12,352 nt of DNA, from assembly GCA_022712475.1 (NCBI GenBank), contig JALAGK010000329.1:1-12352 (forward strand), in the 5' to 3' direction. Made by a program: the position numbers and the translations under genes. Of the stretch, positions 1 through 7,068 are shown piece by piece. The notes under the pieces were generated by a model. That model searched no databases. It saw only the letters and a program-made list of their open reading frames with translations, and was not told the DNA's origin. The stretch comes from Enterobacteriaceae bacterium (lineage in GTDB: Bacteria; Pseudomonadota; Gammaproteobacteria; Enterobacterales; Enterobacteriaceae). Within the stretch, counting starts at the first letter, position 1. Every line of letters begins with the position of its first letter.

Positions 1-1793
1 TGAAAGAGTTCTTCCCGGACAATGCCGTGGAATACTTTGTCTCCTACTACGACTACTACCAGCCAGAAGCCTATGTACCCAGCTCCGATACGTTCATTGA
101 AAAAGATGCATCGGTGAACGAGCACATTGAACAGATGCGTTTGTCGGCAACCAAAGCGTTGCTGGAGCGACGTGACGTGGTTGTGGTGGCGTCCGTCTCG
201 GCAATCTACGGTCTGGGTGATCCGGACTTGTATCTGAAGATGATGCTGCACCTGACCAAAGGGGCCATTATCGACCAGCGCGCTATTTTACGCCGCCTGG
301 CGGAGTTGCAGTACACGCGCAACGACCAGGCGTTCCAGCGTGGCACCTTCCGGGTGCGGGGCGAAGTGATTGATATCTTCCCAGCGGAATCAGACGACAT
401 TGCGCTGCGTGTTGAACTGTTTGACGAAGAAGTCGAGAGGCTGTCGCTGTTCGACCCGCTTACCGGTACTGTGGAAAGCACGGTGCAGCGCTATACCATC
501 TACCCCAAAACGCACTACGTGACGCCGCGCGAGCGAATTATTCAGGCGATGGAAGACATCAAAGTGGAGCTGGCGGATCGGCGCAAGGTGCTGCTTGCCA
601 ACAACAAGCTGCTTGAAGAGCAGCGCCTGAGCCAGCGCACGCAATTTGATCTCGAAATGATGAATGAACTGGGCTATTGCTCTGGCATCGAAAACTACTC
701 ACGTTATTTGTCCGGGCGCGGTCCGGGTGAACCGCCGCCGACGCTGTTTGACTATCTGCCTGCCGACGGGCTGCTGGTGATTGATGAATCTCACGTTACG
801 ATTCCGCAGATTGGCGGTATGTTTCGCGGCGACAGGGCCCGTAAAGAGACGCTGGTGGAATATGGCTTTCGCCTGCCTTCGGCGCTGGATAACCGTCCGC
901 TGAAGTTTGAAGAGTTTGAGGCCTTAGCCCCACAGACTATTTACGTCTCTGCAACGCCGGGTAATTACGAGCTGGAGAAATCCGGTGGTGATGTCATAGA
1001 CCAGGTCGTGCGCCCAACGGGTCTGCTGGACCCGATTATTGAGGTGCGCCCGGTGGCGACGCAGGTGGACGATCTGTTGTCCGAAATTCGCCAGCGTGCC
1101 GCTATCAACGAGCGCGTGCTGGTGACGACGTTGACCAAACGCATGGCCGAGGATCTGACCGAATATCTTGAAGAGCACGGTGAGCGTGTGCGCTATCTGC
1201 ACTCGGATATAGATACCGTTGAGCGTATGGAGATTATCCGCGACCTGCGTCTGGGGGAATTTGACGTGCTGGTGGGCATCAACCTGTTGCGTGAGGGGCT
1301 GGATATGCCAGAAGTGTCGCTGGTGGCTATTCTGGATGCCGACAAAGAGGGCTTCCTGCGCTCTGAGCGCTCGCTGATTCAGACCATTGGTCGTGCGGCG
1401 CGTAACGTGAACGGCAAGGCGATTCTCTACGGCGACAGAATTACCCCCTCAATGGCGAAAGCCATTGGTGAAACCGAGCGCCGTCGTGAGAAACAGCAGC
1501 ACTACAACGAAGAAAACGGCATTGTGCCGCAAGGGCTTAACAAGAAAGTGGTGGATATTCTGTCGCTTGGCGAGAGCCTTGCGCACACCCGTGCGAAGAG
1601 CCGCAGCAGGACACGTGGTGGCGGTGGTGCTGATGCCGCCGATAAAGCACTGTCACCGAAGGCACTTCAGCAGCAAATAACTGAGCTTGAGGCAAAAATG
1701 ATGCAGCATGCTCAGAACCTTGAGTTTGAAGAGGCAGCTGAAGCGCGCGACCGCCTACATAAACTGCGCGAGTTGTTTATTGCCGCTTCGTAA
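1..1793 (+). CDS. uvrB: UvrABC excinuclease subunit UvrB, 5'-truncated by window edge
   Basis: Damage-recognition helicase-like subunit of nucleotide excision repair. It receives lesions from UvrA, inserts a beta-hairpin into the duplex and recruits UvrC. The reading frame is open from base 3, and 596 codons are present. Aligned from memory to E. coli UvrB (673 aa), they correspond to residues 78-673, so the N-terminus with the Walker A loop lies outside the window. Visible are the tyrosine-rich beta-hairpin segment ([14 protein letters not shown], near residues 88-101), the DESH box of helicase motif II (residues 338-341), the helicase C-terminal motifs ending in QTIGRAARN, and a C-terminal UVR domain ([18 protein letters not shown]) that contacts UvrC. 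The linker before the UVR domain is Arg/Gly-rich and differs from E. coli. An apparent GTG start at 27 is an internal valine. The promoter, SOS-controlled in E. coli, is not in the window. Confidence 0.98.
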   Translation, partial: KEFFPDNAVEYFVSYYDYYQPEAYVPSSDTFIEKDASVNEHIEQMRLSATKALLERRDVVVVASVSAIYGLGDPDLYLKMMLHLTKGAIIDQRAILRRLAELQYTRNDQAFQRGTFRVRGEVIDIFPAESDDIALRVELFDEEVERLSLFDPLTGTVESTVQRYTIYPKTHYVTPRERIIQAMEDIKVELADRRKVLLANNKLLEEQRLSQRTQFDLEMMNELGYCSGIENYSRYLSGRGPGEPPPTLFDYLPADGLLVIDESHVTIPQIGGMFRGDRARKETLVEYGFRLPSALDNRPLKFEEFEALAPQTIYVSATPGNYELEKSGGDVIDQVVRPTGLLDPIIEVRPVATQVDDLLSEIRQRAAINERVLVTTLTKRMAEDLTEYLEEHGERVRYLHSDIDTVERMEIIRDLRLGEFDVLVGINLLREGLDMPEVSLVAILDADKEGFLRSERSLIQTIGRAARNVNGKAILYGDRITPSMAKAIGETERRREKQQHYNEENGIVPQGLNKKVVDILSLGESLAHTRAKSRSRTRGGGGADAADKALSPKALQQQITELEAKMMQHAQNLEFEEAAEARDRLHKLRELFIAAS

Positions 1794-1814
1794 GCGAGAA
1801 GCGTGATTTATGAG

Positions 1815-1840
1815 AAACGCCCGGCATTGCCGGGCGTTTT
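1815..1840. terminator. Bidirectional rho-independent terminator between uvrB and ybhK
   Basis: An 11-bp perfect stem (AAACGCCCGGC and GCCGGGCGTTT, loop ATT) begins 22 nt after the uvrB stop and is followed by a T run. Read on the minus strand it also ends in a T-rich stretch (GTTTCT), so it can serve the convergent ybhK as well. Confidence 0.9.
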
Positions 1841-1870
1841 CGTATGGGGTTAACCTGTTTGCCAGCGTAC

Positions 1871-2776
1871 TTATCCCAGCGCCTGCAAAGCCTTATCCAG
1901 CGCCTGGCGCAGCAGTTTTCTGTCGTGACGGTAGGGTACATCGTCGGCTTCGAGCGGCTCTTTAATCATAATGAGTCCGTCAACGTTTTCGGTATTAAGC
2001 CGTGGACCAACCACCACGGCATTAACGATATGCTTACCGATATGATGTTCCATAATATCCAGACGCTGGCGTAGTGTGAGCTTTGCCGCCGGGCTGCGCT
2101 CGCGCCCCAGGTTATCGATAAATACCACTGGTGAGCGCGTACGGCGTAGGGCTTGCGCCATTTCATCGAGCAGCATCAGGGGCAACAGGCTGGTGTAAAA
2201 ACTGCCAGGACCAATCAAAATCAAATCGGCCTCGTTGATGGCCTGCACCGCTTCACGGGTGGCGCTCGCTTTGGGATAAAGCATTACTTCTGAGGGGGGC
2301 TTAGTCAGCTGATCGATATTGACCTCACCGTACACCGTGTGCCCGTCGGCATCGGTTGCCATCAGGTGCAGCGGTTGTTCAGACATAGGAATTAAAAAGG
2401 CATCTACCTTCAATAAGCTGCGAATGAGGTTAATAGCTTCCAGAGGCCGCACGCTCAGGTGATCGAGCGCCTTTAACATGAGGTTTCCGAGGTTATGTCC
2501 TGCAAGCTCACCATTACCGCCGAAACGGTACTCAAACATGGCCGAGGCGACGCTGGGTTCGGTAATTAACTGGTTGAGACAGTTGCGCATGTCGCCCCAG
2601 GCGATGCCGCCTTCCGCGCGGCGAATGCGTCCGGTGGAGCCGCCATCATCGGTGGTGGTGACAATACCGGTCAGGCGTGAGCCTAACGACGACAGTGATG
2701 ACATCACACGGCCCAGACCGTGGCCACCCCCCAGAGCGACGACGCTGTCCAGGTCGGCGAGAGTACGGCTACGCAT
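1871..2776 (-). CDS. ybhK: YvcK/CofD-family gluconeogenesis factor homologue YbhK
   Basis: A 301-aa protein of the YvcK (CofD-like) family. In Bacillus, YvcK is needed for growth on gluconeogenic carbon sources and for normal cell shape, and binds UDP-sugars; the E. coli role is poorly defined. The family nucleotide-binding signatures are visible: [10 protein letters not shown] at residues 14-23, [12 protein letters not shown] at 41-52, the GGNGEL..HNLGNL segment at 87-99, and GPGSFYTSL at 189-197. The ATG at 2776 is chosen because GAAGGAA lies 5 nt upstream and homology to E. coli YbhK begins there (MRNRTLADLD against [10 protein letters not shown]). An in-frame extension to 2845 lacks support. 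The gene is monocistronic, convergent with uvrB and divergent from moaA, with a 9-bp inverted repeat just upstream. Confidence 0.95.
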   Translation of the reverse strand: MRSRTLADLDSVVALGGGHGLGRVMSSLSSLGSRLTGIVTTTDDGGSTGRIRRAEGGIAWGDMRNCLNQLITEPSVASAMFEYRFGGNGELAGHNLGNLMLKALDHLSVRPLEAINLIRSLLKVDAFLIPMSEQPLHLMATDADGHTVYGEVNIDQLTKPPSEVMLYPKASATREAVQAINEADLILIGPGSFYTSLLPLMLLDEMAQALRRTRSPVVFIDNLGRERSPAAKLTLRQRLDIMEHHIGKHIVNAVVVGPRLNTENVDGLIMIKEPLEADDVPYRHDRKLLRQALDKALQALG

Positions 2777-2794
2777 AACGATTCCTTCTACATT

Positions 2795-2818
2795 ATTTAC
2801 GCTTAAAGTAGCGTAAAT
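2795..2818. promoter_or_regulatory. Perfect 9-bp inverted repeat before ybhK (possible operator or leader hairpin)
   Basis: ATTTACGCT, a 6-nt spacer, then AGCGTAAAT: nine perfectly matched bases per arm, 19-42 nt upstream of the ybhK ATG. On the minus strand the spacer contains TACTTT, a plausible but unproven -10 hexamer, so the repeat could be an operator over the promoter. If transcribed, it would be a hairpin ahead of the ribosome binding site. I do not recognise the binding protein. Confidence 0.45.
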
Positions 2819-2853
2819 CGCGGCAAAAGACGAACCAGGGGGCATGGGTGCTT

Positions 2854-2867
2854 ATGATGTATATCAA
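2854..2867 (+). promoter_or_regulatory. FNR-like box for a distal moa promoter
   Basis: ATGAT-GTAT-ATCAA matches the FNR consensus TTGAT-N4-ATCAA at 9 of 10 fixed positions. Its centre is about 41 bases upstream of the start predicted from the TATTCT hexamer at 2889-2894, which is class II activator geometry. Anaerobic induction of moa is known in E. coli; assigning FNR to this site is my inference. Confidence 0.5.
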
Positions 2868-2888
2868 GGCAAAAGCGTGTTTTTTGCG

Positions 2889-2894
2889 TATTCT
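2889..2894 (+). promoter_or_regulatory. Candidate -10 (TATTCT) of distal moaA promoter
   Basis: TATTCT matches four of six bases of TATAAT, including the key first TA and last T. There is no good -35, as expected for an activator-dependent promoter under the FNR-like box. The predicted transcription start is near 2901. Confidence 0.35.
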
Positions 2895-2915
2895 GTAGAT
2901 AAATAAACAGATATC

Positions 2916-2943
2916 ATCGATATATATTGGTTTATATAGCGAT
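2916..2943. promoter_or_regulatory. ModE-binding palindrome upstream of moaA
   Basis: ATCGATATATA, 6 nt (TTGGTT), then TATATAGCGAT. The two 11-nt arms are inverted copies with one mismatch, and match the ModE pattern (CG-n-TATAT and ATATA-n-CG arms around a 6-8 nt spacer). Molybdate-bound ModE activates moa in E. coli. The centre lies about 46 nt upstream of a TACTAT hexamer (2976-2981), a plausible -10 for a proximal ModE-dependent promoter with a start near 2988. The box and its position are seen in the sequence; activation is inferred from the E. coli case. Confidence 0.8.
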
Positions 2944-2975
2944 TTCTGTGGATGGCGAATTGACGTATTTAACGC

Positions 2976-2981
2976 TACTAT
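2976..2981 (+). promoter_or_regulatory. Candidate -10 (TACTAT) of proximal moaA promoter
   Basis: TACTAT matches five of six bases of TATAAT. At the usual distance upstream there is no convincing -35 hexamer (ATGGCG or TGGCGA), consistent with a promoter that needs ModE bound at 2916-2943. The predicted start would place the whole riboswitch in the transcript. Confidence 0.4.
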
Positions 2982-3012
2982 CGCCAGTATCCGGTTGCTT
3001 ATCGGGTTACAA

Positions 3013-3110
3013 CACACTCAAGCCTTTGCGCCTACGTCAACGATACGGTGCTCTGGCCGTGACCTTAAGCGGTCACCAGGGTGCAGGAAGAAATGACTGC
3101 ATCTCCCATA
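3013..3110 (+). ncRNA. Molybdenum cofactor (Moco) riboswitch in the moaA leader
   Basis: The leader closely resembles the Moco RNA motif before E. coli moaA. It has a GTGACC/GGTCAC hairpin (3059-3064 and 3071-3076, 6-nt loop), the conserved tail GGAAGAAATGACTGC, and a TGCAG/CTGCA helix (3082-3086 and 3097-3101) closing that tail. The aptamer ends about 15 nt before the moaA ATG. In E. coli this RNA lowers moaA expression when cofactor is plentiful, and CsrA also acts on the leader. GGA triplets at 3086-3088 and 3114-3116 are candidate CsrA contacts (inference). There is no T-tract terminator, so control is more likely at translation initiation. Confidence 0.88.
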
Positions 3111-3125
3111 CTTGGAAAGGTGTAA

Positions 3126-4115
3126 ATGGTCTCTCAACTTACCGATGCGTATGCACGCAGATTTTACTATCTGCGCCTGTCTGTCACCGATGTGTGCAAC
3201 TTTCGTTGTACCTACTGTCTGCCTGATGGTTACAAGCCAAACGGTGTCGCCAACAAAAGCTTCCTGACGGTTGATGAAATCCGTCGCGTTACGCGGGCGT
3301 TTGCAGCGCTTGGCACGGAGAAGGTACGCCTGACCGGGGGGGAGCCGAGCCTGCGCCGCGACTTCACCGAGATAATCCGCACGGTTGCTGACAATGACGC
3401 TATTCGCCAGATTGCAGTGACCACCAATGGCTACCGTATGGCGCGTGATGTGCGCGCGTGGCGCGAGGCGGGGCTGACTAATATTAACGTCAGCGTTGAT
3501 AGCCTTGATGCCCGCCAGTTTCATGCGATAACGGGTGAAGATAAATTCAACCAGGTGATGGCGGGTATTGATGCCGCGTTCGACGCCGGGTTTGAAAAAG
3601 TGAAGGTCAATACCGTGCTGATGCGTGATGTGAACCATCACCAGCTTGATACCTTCCTTGCGTGGATCAAGCCGCGTCCCATTCAGCTGCGCTTTATTGA
3701 ACTGATGGAAACGGGCGACGGCGGCACACTGTTTCGTAAACACCATATCTCCGGTACTACCGTGCGTGATGAACTGCTTAAGCGCGGCTGGATTCGCCAG
3801 TTGAGCGGGCGCAGCGACGGCCCGGCACAGGTGTTTACCCATCCTGACTATGCGGGGCAAATTGGCCTAATCATGCCCTACGAAAAAGATTTTTGCGCCA
3901 GCTGCAACCGGCTGCGCGACTCATCCATAGGCAATCTGCACTTATGTCTGTTTGGCGAAGGTGGCATTACGCTGCGTGACTTGCTGGCGAGCGATGATGC
4001 GCAAGATGCGCTGGAAGCGCGGATTGCAGGTGCGCTGGCGCATAAAAAACAGACCCATTTTCTGCACGACGGGAACACCGGCATTACGCAGAATCTGTCT
4101 TATATCGGCGGATAA
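3126..4115 (+). CDS. moaA: GTP 3',8-cyclase MoaA (radical SAM)
   Basis: Catalyses the first step of molybdenum cofactor synthesis in the cytoplasm: radical rearrangement of GTP to 3',8-cyclo-7,8-dihydro-GTP, which MoaC converts to cyclic pyranopterin monophosphate. It is 329 aa, as in E. coli. The N-terminal SAM cluster motif is CNFRCTYC (C24, C28, C31) and the GGEP SAM-binding motif is present. The C-terminal cluster that binds GTP uses C257, C260 and C274. The essential C-terminal Gly-Gly is present (YIGG). AAGG lies 5 nt before the ATG, directly after the riboswitch. Odd: residue 265, in NRLRDSSIG, is Asp where E. coli has Val, next to the cluster loop and its arginines. It leads the moaABCDE operon, and moaB follows after 13 nt. 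Confidence 0.97.
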   Translation: MVSQLTDAYARRFYYLRLSVTDVCNFRCTYCLPDGYKPNGVANKSFLTVDEIRRVTRAFAALGTEKVRLTGGEPSLRRDFTEIIRTVADNDAIRQIAVTTNGYRMARDVRAWREAGLTNINVSVDSLDARQFHAITGEDKFNQVMAGIDAAFDAGFEKVKVNTVLMRDVNHHQLDTFLAWIKPRPIQLRFIELMETGDGGTLFRKHHISGTTVRDELLKRGWIRQLSGRSDGPAQVFTHPDYAGQIGLIMPYEKDFCASCNRLRDSSIGNLHLCLFGEGGITLRDLLASDDAQDALEARIAGALAHKKQTHFLHDGNTGITQNLSYIGG

Positions 4116-4128
4116 CAAGGAGAACATC

Positions 4129-4641
4129 ATGAGTCAGGTCAGCGCGGAGTTTATTGCGGCGCGTGTCGCCATATTAACCATTTCCAGCCGTCGCGGCGAA
4201 GAGGACGATACATCCGGGCACTATTTGCGCGACGCTGCTCAGGAAATGGGTCATCACGTTGTGGCGAAAGCCATAGTGAAAGAAAATCGCTATGCCATTC
4301 GCGCTCAGGTGTCTGCATGGATTGCCGATGACGACGTGCAGGTGGTGCTGATTAACGGCGGTACCGGGTTGACCGATGCCGACCAGGCGCCGGAAGCGCT
4401 TTTACCGCTGTTTGACCGCGAAATTGAAGGTTTTGGCGAAGTGTTTCGCATGCTCTCCTTTGAAGAGATTGGCACCTCAACGTTACAGTCGCGGGCGCTG
4501 GCGGGGATTGCCAATCACACTCTGATTTTCGCCATGCCAGGATCCACTAAAGCCTGCCGTACCGCATGGGAAAATATCATCGCCCCACAGATTGATGCCC
4601 GCACTCGTCCGTGTAATTTCCATCCTCATTTAAAGAAATAG
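4129..4641 (+). CDS. moaB: Molybdenum cofactor biosynthesis protein MoaB
   Basis: A 170-aa protein of the MoaB/Mog fold, the same length as E. coli MoaB. Family members adenylylate molybdopterin before metal insertion, but in E. coli that work is done by MogA and MoaB is dispensable, so the role here is uncertain. Visible are the [11 protein letters not shown] segment (residues 20-30), the molybdopterin-binding loop INGGTGLT (75-82, Asn where E. coli has Thr), and [12 protein letters not shown] near the C-terminus. The start at 4129 is set by AAGGAG upstream and by homology; an in-frame extension back to 3952 only reads through moaA out of frame. The moaC start follows its stop after 2 nt, so translation is probably coupled. 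Confidence 0.96.
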   Translation: MSQVSAEFIAARVAILTISSRRGEEDDTSGHYLRDAAQEMGHHVVAKAIVKENRYAIRAQVSAWIADDDVQVVLINGGTGLTDADQAPEALLPLFDREIEGFGEVFRMLSFEEIGTSTLQSRALAGIANHTLIFAMPGSTKACRTAWENIIAPQIDARTRPCNFHPHLKK

Positions 4642-4643
4642 TT

Positions 4644-5129
4644 ATGTCACAGCTAACACATATAAATGCCGCGGGTGAAGCGCACATGGTGGACGTCTCG
4701 GCCAAGGCCGAGACCGTTCGCGAGGCGCGCGCCGAGGCTTATATCACTATGCACCCAGAAACGCTGGCGATGATCATCGACGGCAGCCACCATAAGGGTG
4801 ACGTTTTTGCTACCGCTCGTATCGCCGGTATTCAGGCTGCCAAGCGCACCTGGGAGCTCATTCCGCTGTGCCATCCGCTGCTGTTGAGCAAAGTTGAAGT
4901 GCAATTGCAGGCCGAGCCTGAGCACAGCCGCGTACGCGTTGAGTCGCTGTGCCGCCTTACCGGCAAAACCGGCGTGGAAATGGAAGCGCTGACGGCCGCG
5001 TCTGTCGCGGCACTGACAATTTACGATATGTGTAAAGCTGTGCAGAAAGATATGACCATTGGCCCGGTGCGCCTGCTGGCGAAAAGCGGCGGTAAATCGG
5101 GAGATTTCAGGGCGGATTCACATGATTAA
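4644..5129 (+). CDS. moaC: Cyclic pyranopterin monophosphate synthase MoaC
   Basis: Acts right after MoaA, turning 3',8-cyclo-7,8-dihydro-GTP into cyclic pyranopterin monophosphate as a homohexamer. It is 161 aa, exactly the E. coli length. Residues tied to the active site in E. coli are present at the same positions: K51, H77 (in LCHPL), E112-M113-E114 (in [11 protein letters not shown]), D128 and K131 (in YDMCKAVQK). Position 48 is Ser where E. coli has Arg (DGSHHKGD), probably tolerated. The ribosome binding site is weak and the gene starts 2 nt after moaB, which suggests coupling. Its last codons overlap the moaD start by 8 nt. Confidence 0.97.
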   Translation: MSQLTHINAAGEAHMVDVSAKAETVREARAEAYITMHPETLAMIIDGSHHKGDVFATARIAGIQAAKRTWELIPLCHPLLLSKVEVQLQAEPEHSRVRVESLCRLTGKTGVEMEALTAASVAALTIYDMCKAVQKDMTIGPVRLLAKSGGKSGDFRADSHD

Positions 5130-5367
5130 CGTCTTATTTTTTGCCCAGGTGCGTGAGCTAGTTGGCTGCGACAGCCTGACGCTTGATGAAACCTTTGCTG
5201 ACGTAGAAGCGCTGCGCCAGCATCTGGCCGCGCGCGGTGACCGCTGGGCGCTGGCGCTGGAGCCAGGCAAGCTGCTGTGCGCCGTCAACCAGACACTGGT
5301 GGAATCAGGGCACGCGCTGAAAGCCGGGGATGAAGTTGCCTTCTTCCCTCCCGTGACCGGAGGTTGA
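5122..5367 (+). CDS. moaD: Molybdopterin synthase small (sulfur carrier) subunit MoaD
   Basis: An 81-aa ubiquitin-like sulfur carrier. Its C-terminal glycine is adenylylated by MoeB, converted to thiocarboxylate, and inserted into MoaE to donate dithiolene sulfur to cyclic pyranopterin monophosphate. The sequence starts [13 protein letters not shown] and ends FFPPVTGG with the required double glycine, and the length equals E. coli MoaD. The ATG at 5122 overlaps the end of moaC by 8 nt in another frame; an in-frame extension to 5059 lies wholly inside moaC and is unlikely. moaE starts 1 nt after its stop, and the GGAGG in its last codons doubles as the moaE ribosome binding site. Confidence 0.97.
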   Translation: MINVLFFAQVRELVGCDSLTLDETFADVEALRQHLAARGDRWALALEPGKLLCAVNQTLVESGHALKAGDEVAFFPPVTGG

Positions 5368-5368
5368 T

Positions 5369-5818
5369 ATGCAAACGCGGATTCGGGTGGGGCACGATAA
5401 CTTCAGCGTGGGTGATGAATACCAGTGGTTATCGCAGTGTGATGAAGACGGCGCGGTAGTGACGTTTACCGGTAAAGTACGCAATCACAATCTCGGCGAC
5501 AGCGTGAGTGCGCTGACGCTTGAGCACTATCCTGGAATGACCGAAAAAGCACTGGCTGAAATCGTAGCCGATGCCCGCGCGCGCTGGCCATTGCAGCGAG
5601 TTTGCATAATCCACCGTATTGGTGAGCTCTGGCCTGGTGACGAAATTGTGTTTGTTGGCGTCACCGGCGCACACCGCAGTCAGGCGTTTGAAGCGGCAGA
5701 ATTTATCATGGATTATCTGAAAACGCGGGCGCCTTTCTGGAAGCGTGAGGCAACGCCAGACGGTGACCGCTGGGTTGAGGCGCGTGAGAGCGACAAGGCC
5801 GCAGCCACGCGTTGGTGA
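5369..5818 (+). CDS. moaE: Molybdopterin synthase catalytic subunit MoaE
   Basis: Large subunit of molybdopterin synthase. With MoaD in a heterotetramer it adds two sulfurs to cyclic pyranopterin monophosphate to give molybdopterin. It is 149 aa (E. coli 150; one residue shorter at the N-terminus). The catalytic lysines of E. coli (K119, K126) appear as K118 and K125 in YLKTRAPFWKREA. The AHRS motif (101-104) and the FTGKVRNHN segment (33-41) of the binding pocket are intact. GGAGG about 6 nt before the ATG, inside the end of moaD, sets the start. It closes the operon. I see no clear terminator after it, so some transcripts may run into ybhL. Confidence 0.97.
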   Translation: MQTRIRVGHDNFSVGDEYQWLSQCDEDGAVVTFTGKVRNHNLGDSVSALTLEHYPGMTEKALAEIVADARARWPLQRVCIIHRIGELWPGDEIVFVGVTGAHRSQAFEAAEFIMDYLKTRAPFWKREATPDGDRWVEARESDKAAATRW

Positions 5819-5834
5819 GTCAGTTGTTGTAGGA

Positions 5835-5843
5835 TGTGATAAT
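5835..5843 (+). promoter_or_regulatory. Candidate extended -10 promoter for ybhL
   Basis: TG-T-GATAAT just after moaE resembles an extended -10 element (TGn followed by five of six TATAAT bases), with no clear -35. If real, it gives ybhL a leader of about 170 nt that contains the 15-bp palindrome at 5965-5979. Weak, pattern-only call. Confidence 0.3.
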
Positions 5844-5964
5844 CTTATAGCAACGGGCTGACAGGCTCGGGTGAATGTGTAAAACCCAGCGGCTGGCCGG
5901 CTTACAACAGTGCATGTTGACCTGGCAGCATGGTTAACCTGCACGGTAGCAATCAGCACGGTTC

Positions 5965-5979
5965 ACAGGCACTGCCTGT
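5965..5979. repeat. 15-bp palindrome upstream of ybhL
   Basis: ACAGGCA-C-TGCCTGT is a perfect inverted repeat with a single central base, 45 nt before the ybhL start. The one-base centre makes it a poor RNA hairpin but a reasonable protein-binding palindrome. Function unknown. Confidence 0.3.
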
Positions 5980-6023
5980 CCCTCTGGCCCGACAAACGGT
6001 TCTCCAACTTACGAGGAAAAATC

Positions 6024-6731
6024 ATGGACCGATACTCACAACCTAACGGTTCTATCGTGCAGTCCGGCAGCCGCCTGCAAGCCTATATGGCGCTGGTTTA
6101 CGGCTCGATGCCCTGAGGTCTGTAGCAGCCGGCGGCAGTCGCTTGGTTTGCGGCAAATACGCCAGCAGTCATGATGTTTGTGTTCTCCAGCAAAATCACG
6201 TTTTTTGGCCTTATCATTGCTCAACTGGCGCTGGTGTTCGTGCTCTCAGGTATGGTGCACAAACTCAGTCCGGGTATGGCAACCACGCTGTTTATGCTTT
6301 ATTCCGCGCTCACGGGACTCACGCTTTCCAGCATTTTTATCGCCTATACCTATTCGTCAATCGCCAGCACTTTTGTGGTGACCGGCGGGATGTTTGGGGC
6401 GATGAGCTTTTATGGTTACACCACTAAACGCGATCTCAGCCGCTTTGGCAGCCTGCTGTTTATGGCGCTGATTGGCATTATTCTGGCATCGCTGGTGAAC
6501 CTGTGGCTTAAGAGCACGCCATTGATGTGGGCTATTACGTACATTGGGGTGCTGGTGTTCGTTGGCCTGACGGCATATGACACCCAGAAGCTTAAAAATA
6601 TTGGTGAGCAGATTGATGTGAACGACAGCGGTACGCTGCGTAAATATTCCATTATGGGCGCGTTGACGCTGTATCTGGACTTCATCAACCTGTTCCTGAT
6701 GCTGCTGCGTATTCTCGGCAACCGCCGCTAA
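6024..6731 (+). pseudogene. ybhL: YbhL, Bax-inhibitor-1 family inner-membrane protein, with two in-frame stops
   Basis: BI-1/TMBIM-family integral membrane protein; the Bacillus relative YetJ is a pH-sensitive calcium leak channel, and the E. coli role is unknown. Read straight through, the frame spans 235 codons before its final TAA (E. coli YbhL 234 aa) with no indel. After codon 29 it meets TGA (6114-6116) and TAG (6123-6125). Around them, from about 6104 to 6131, several codons differ from E. coli (Trp to Ser, Thr to Pro, Leu to Gln). Everything after this is well conserved, including GLTAYDTQKL and TLYLDFINLF, which carry the paired aspartates of the family. GAGG 7 nt upstream supports ATG 6024. 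A restart at ATG 6171 would give 186 aa lacking the first membrane helix, with no good ribosome binding site. This is either a very recent lesion or a sequencing fault. Confidence 0.85.
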
Positions 6732-6746
6732 CAGGCCGTTATAACA

Positions 6747-6776
6747 AACGCCGCCCACTGGGCGGCGTTGTTGTTT
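6747..6776. terminator. Terminator after ybhL
   Basis: AACGCCGCCC, loop ACT, GGGCGGCGTT, then GTTGTTT: a 10-bp perfect GC-rich stem with a T-rich tail, starting 16 nt after the ybhL stop. It lies 17 nt past the stop of the convergent small gene ending at 6793. On the minus strand it is followed by TGTTAT, a weaker tail, so it may serve both. Confidence 0.85.
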
Positions 6777-6792
6777 GCAGCGAGCGGTGTTA

Positions 6793-7053
6793 TTACGTGA
6801 ACATAGCGATCGCCAGCATTATGGCAGCGCACAATAGCAGAACGGCCAGCTTTATCAGCGTGGGGTGCACGCCTTTTTTCAGCAGCGCCCACACCAGAAC
6901 AACAAATAAGACAAAGAGGCTTGTGACGTAAGCCACTTCCTGGATGCTGGCGTCAACGCGCTTACCGGTAATGTAATATTCTGCGTAAAACAAATAGCCT
7001 GCGCACAGTGCTGTTACCAGCCAGAAGAAAATGGCTAATCCATGTTTTTTCAT
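6793..7053 (-). CDS. Small three-helix membrane protein, unrecognised
   Basis: An 86-aa protein I do not recognise. It starts MKKHGLAIFFWLV and shows three hydrophobic stretches, about residues 7-24, 41-58 and 67-85, separated by short charged loops (TGKRVDASIQE and KKGVHPTLIK). It has no cysteine pair, enzyme motif or lipobox. The ATG at 7053 has AGGGAAG 4 nt upstream. It lies 15 nt after the ybhN stop, so it is probably the last gene of the ybhP-clsB-ybhN operon. In E. coli K-12 this position, as I recall, holds ybhM (a second BI-1 gene on the other strand), absent here. It could be an accessory partner of the flippase-like YbhN or an unrelated lodger. That it is a gene is well supported by its ribosome binding site, spacing and composition; its role is unknown. 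Confidence 0.8.
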   Translation of the reverse strand: MKKHGLAIFFWLVTALCAGYLFYAEYYITGKRVDASIQEVAYVTSLFVLFVVLVWALLKKGVHPTLIKLAVLLLCAAIMLAIAMFT

Positions 7054-7068
7054 ATTGCTTCCCTGACG

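Noticed and set aside
3018..3860. Long minus-strand open frame (280 codons) opposite moaA
   Set aside because: It lies antisense to a fully conserved gene, has no ribosome binding site and gives a protein with no recognisable composition or motifs.
3952..4128. N-terminal extension of moaB into moaA
   Set aside because: Out-of-frame reading of moaA; AAGGAG and the homologous start are at 4129.
5910..6023. Upstream in-frame extension of ybhL
   Set aside because: The frame is open but the residues match nothing, and GAGG precedes ATG 6024, where homology begins.
6114..6125. Selenocysteine or programmed readthrough in ybhL
   Set aside because: A second stop of a different type (TAG) follows 6 nt later, no selenocysteine hairpin is evident, the family uses no such residue, and the surrounding codons are also altered. 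A lesion or error is simpler.
6104..6170. Frameshift as the cause of the ybhL break
   Set aside because: Frame counting shows 6024 and 6171 are in the same frame (147 nt apart), and the total length matches the E. coli protein, so no indel is needed.
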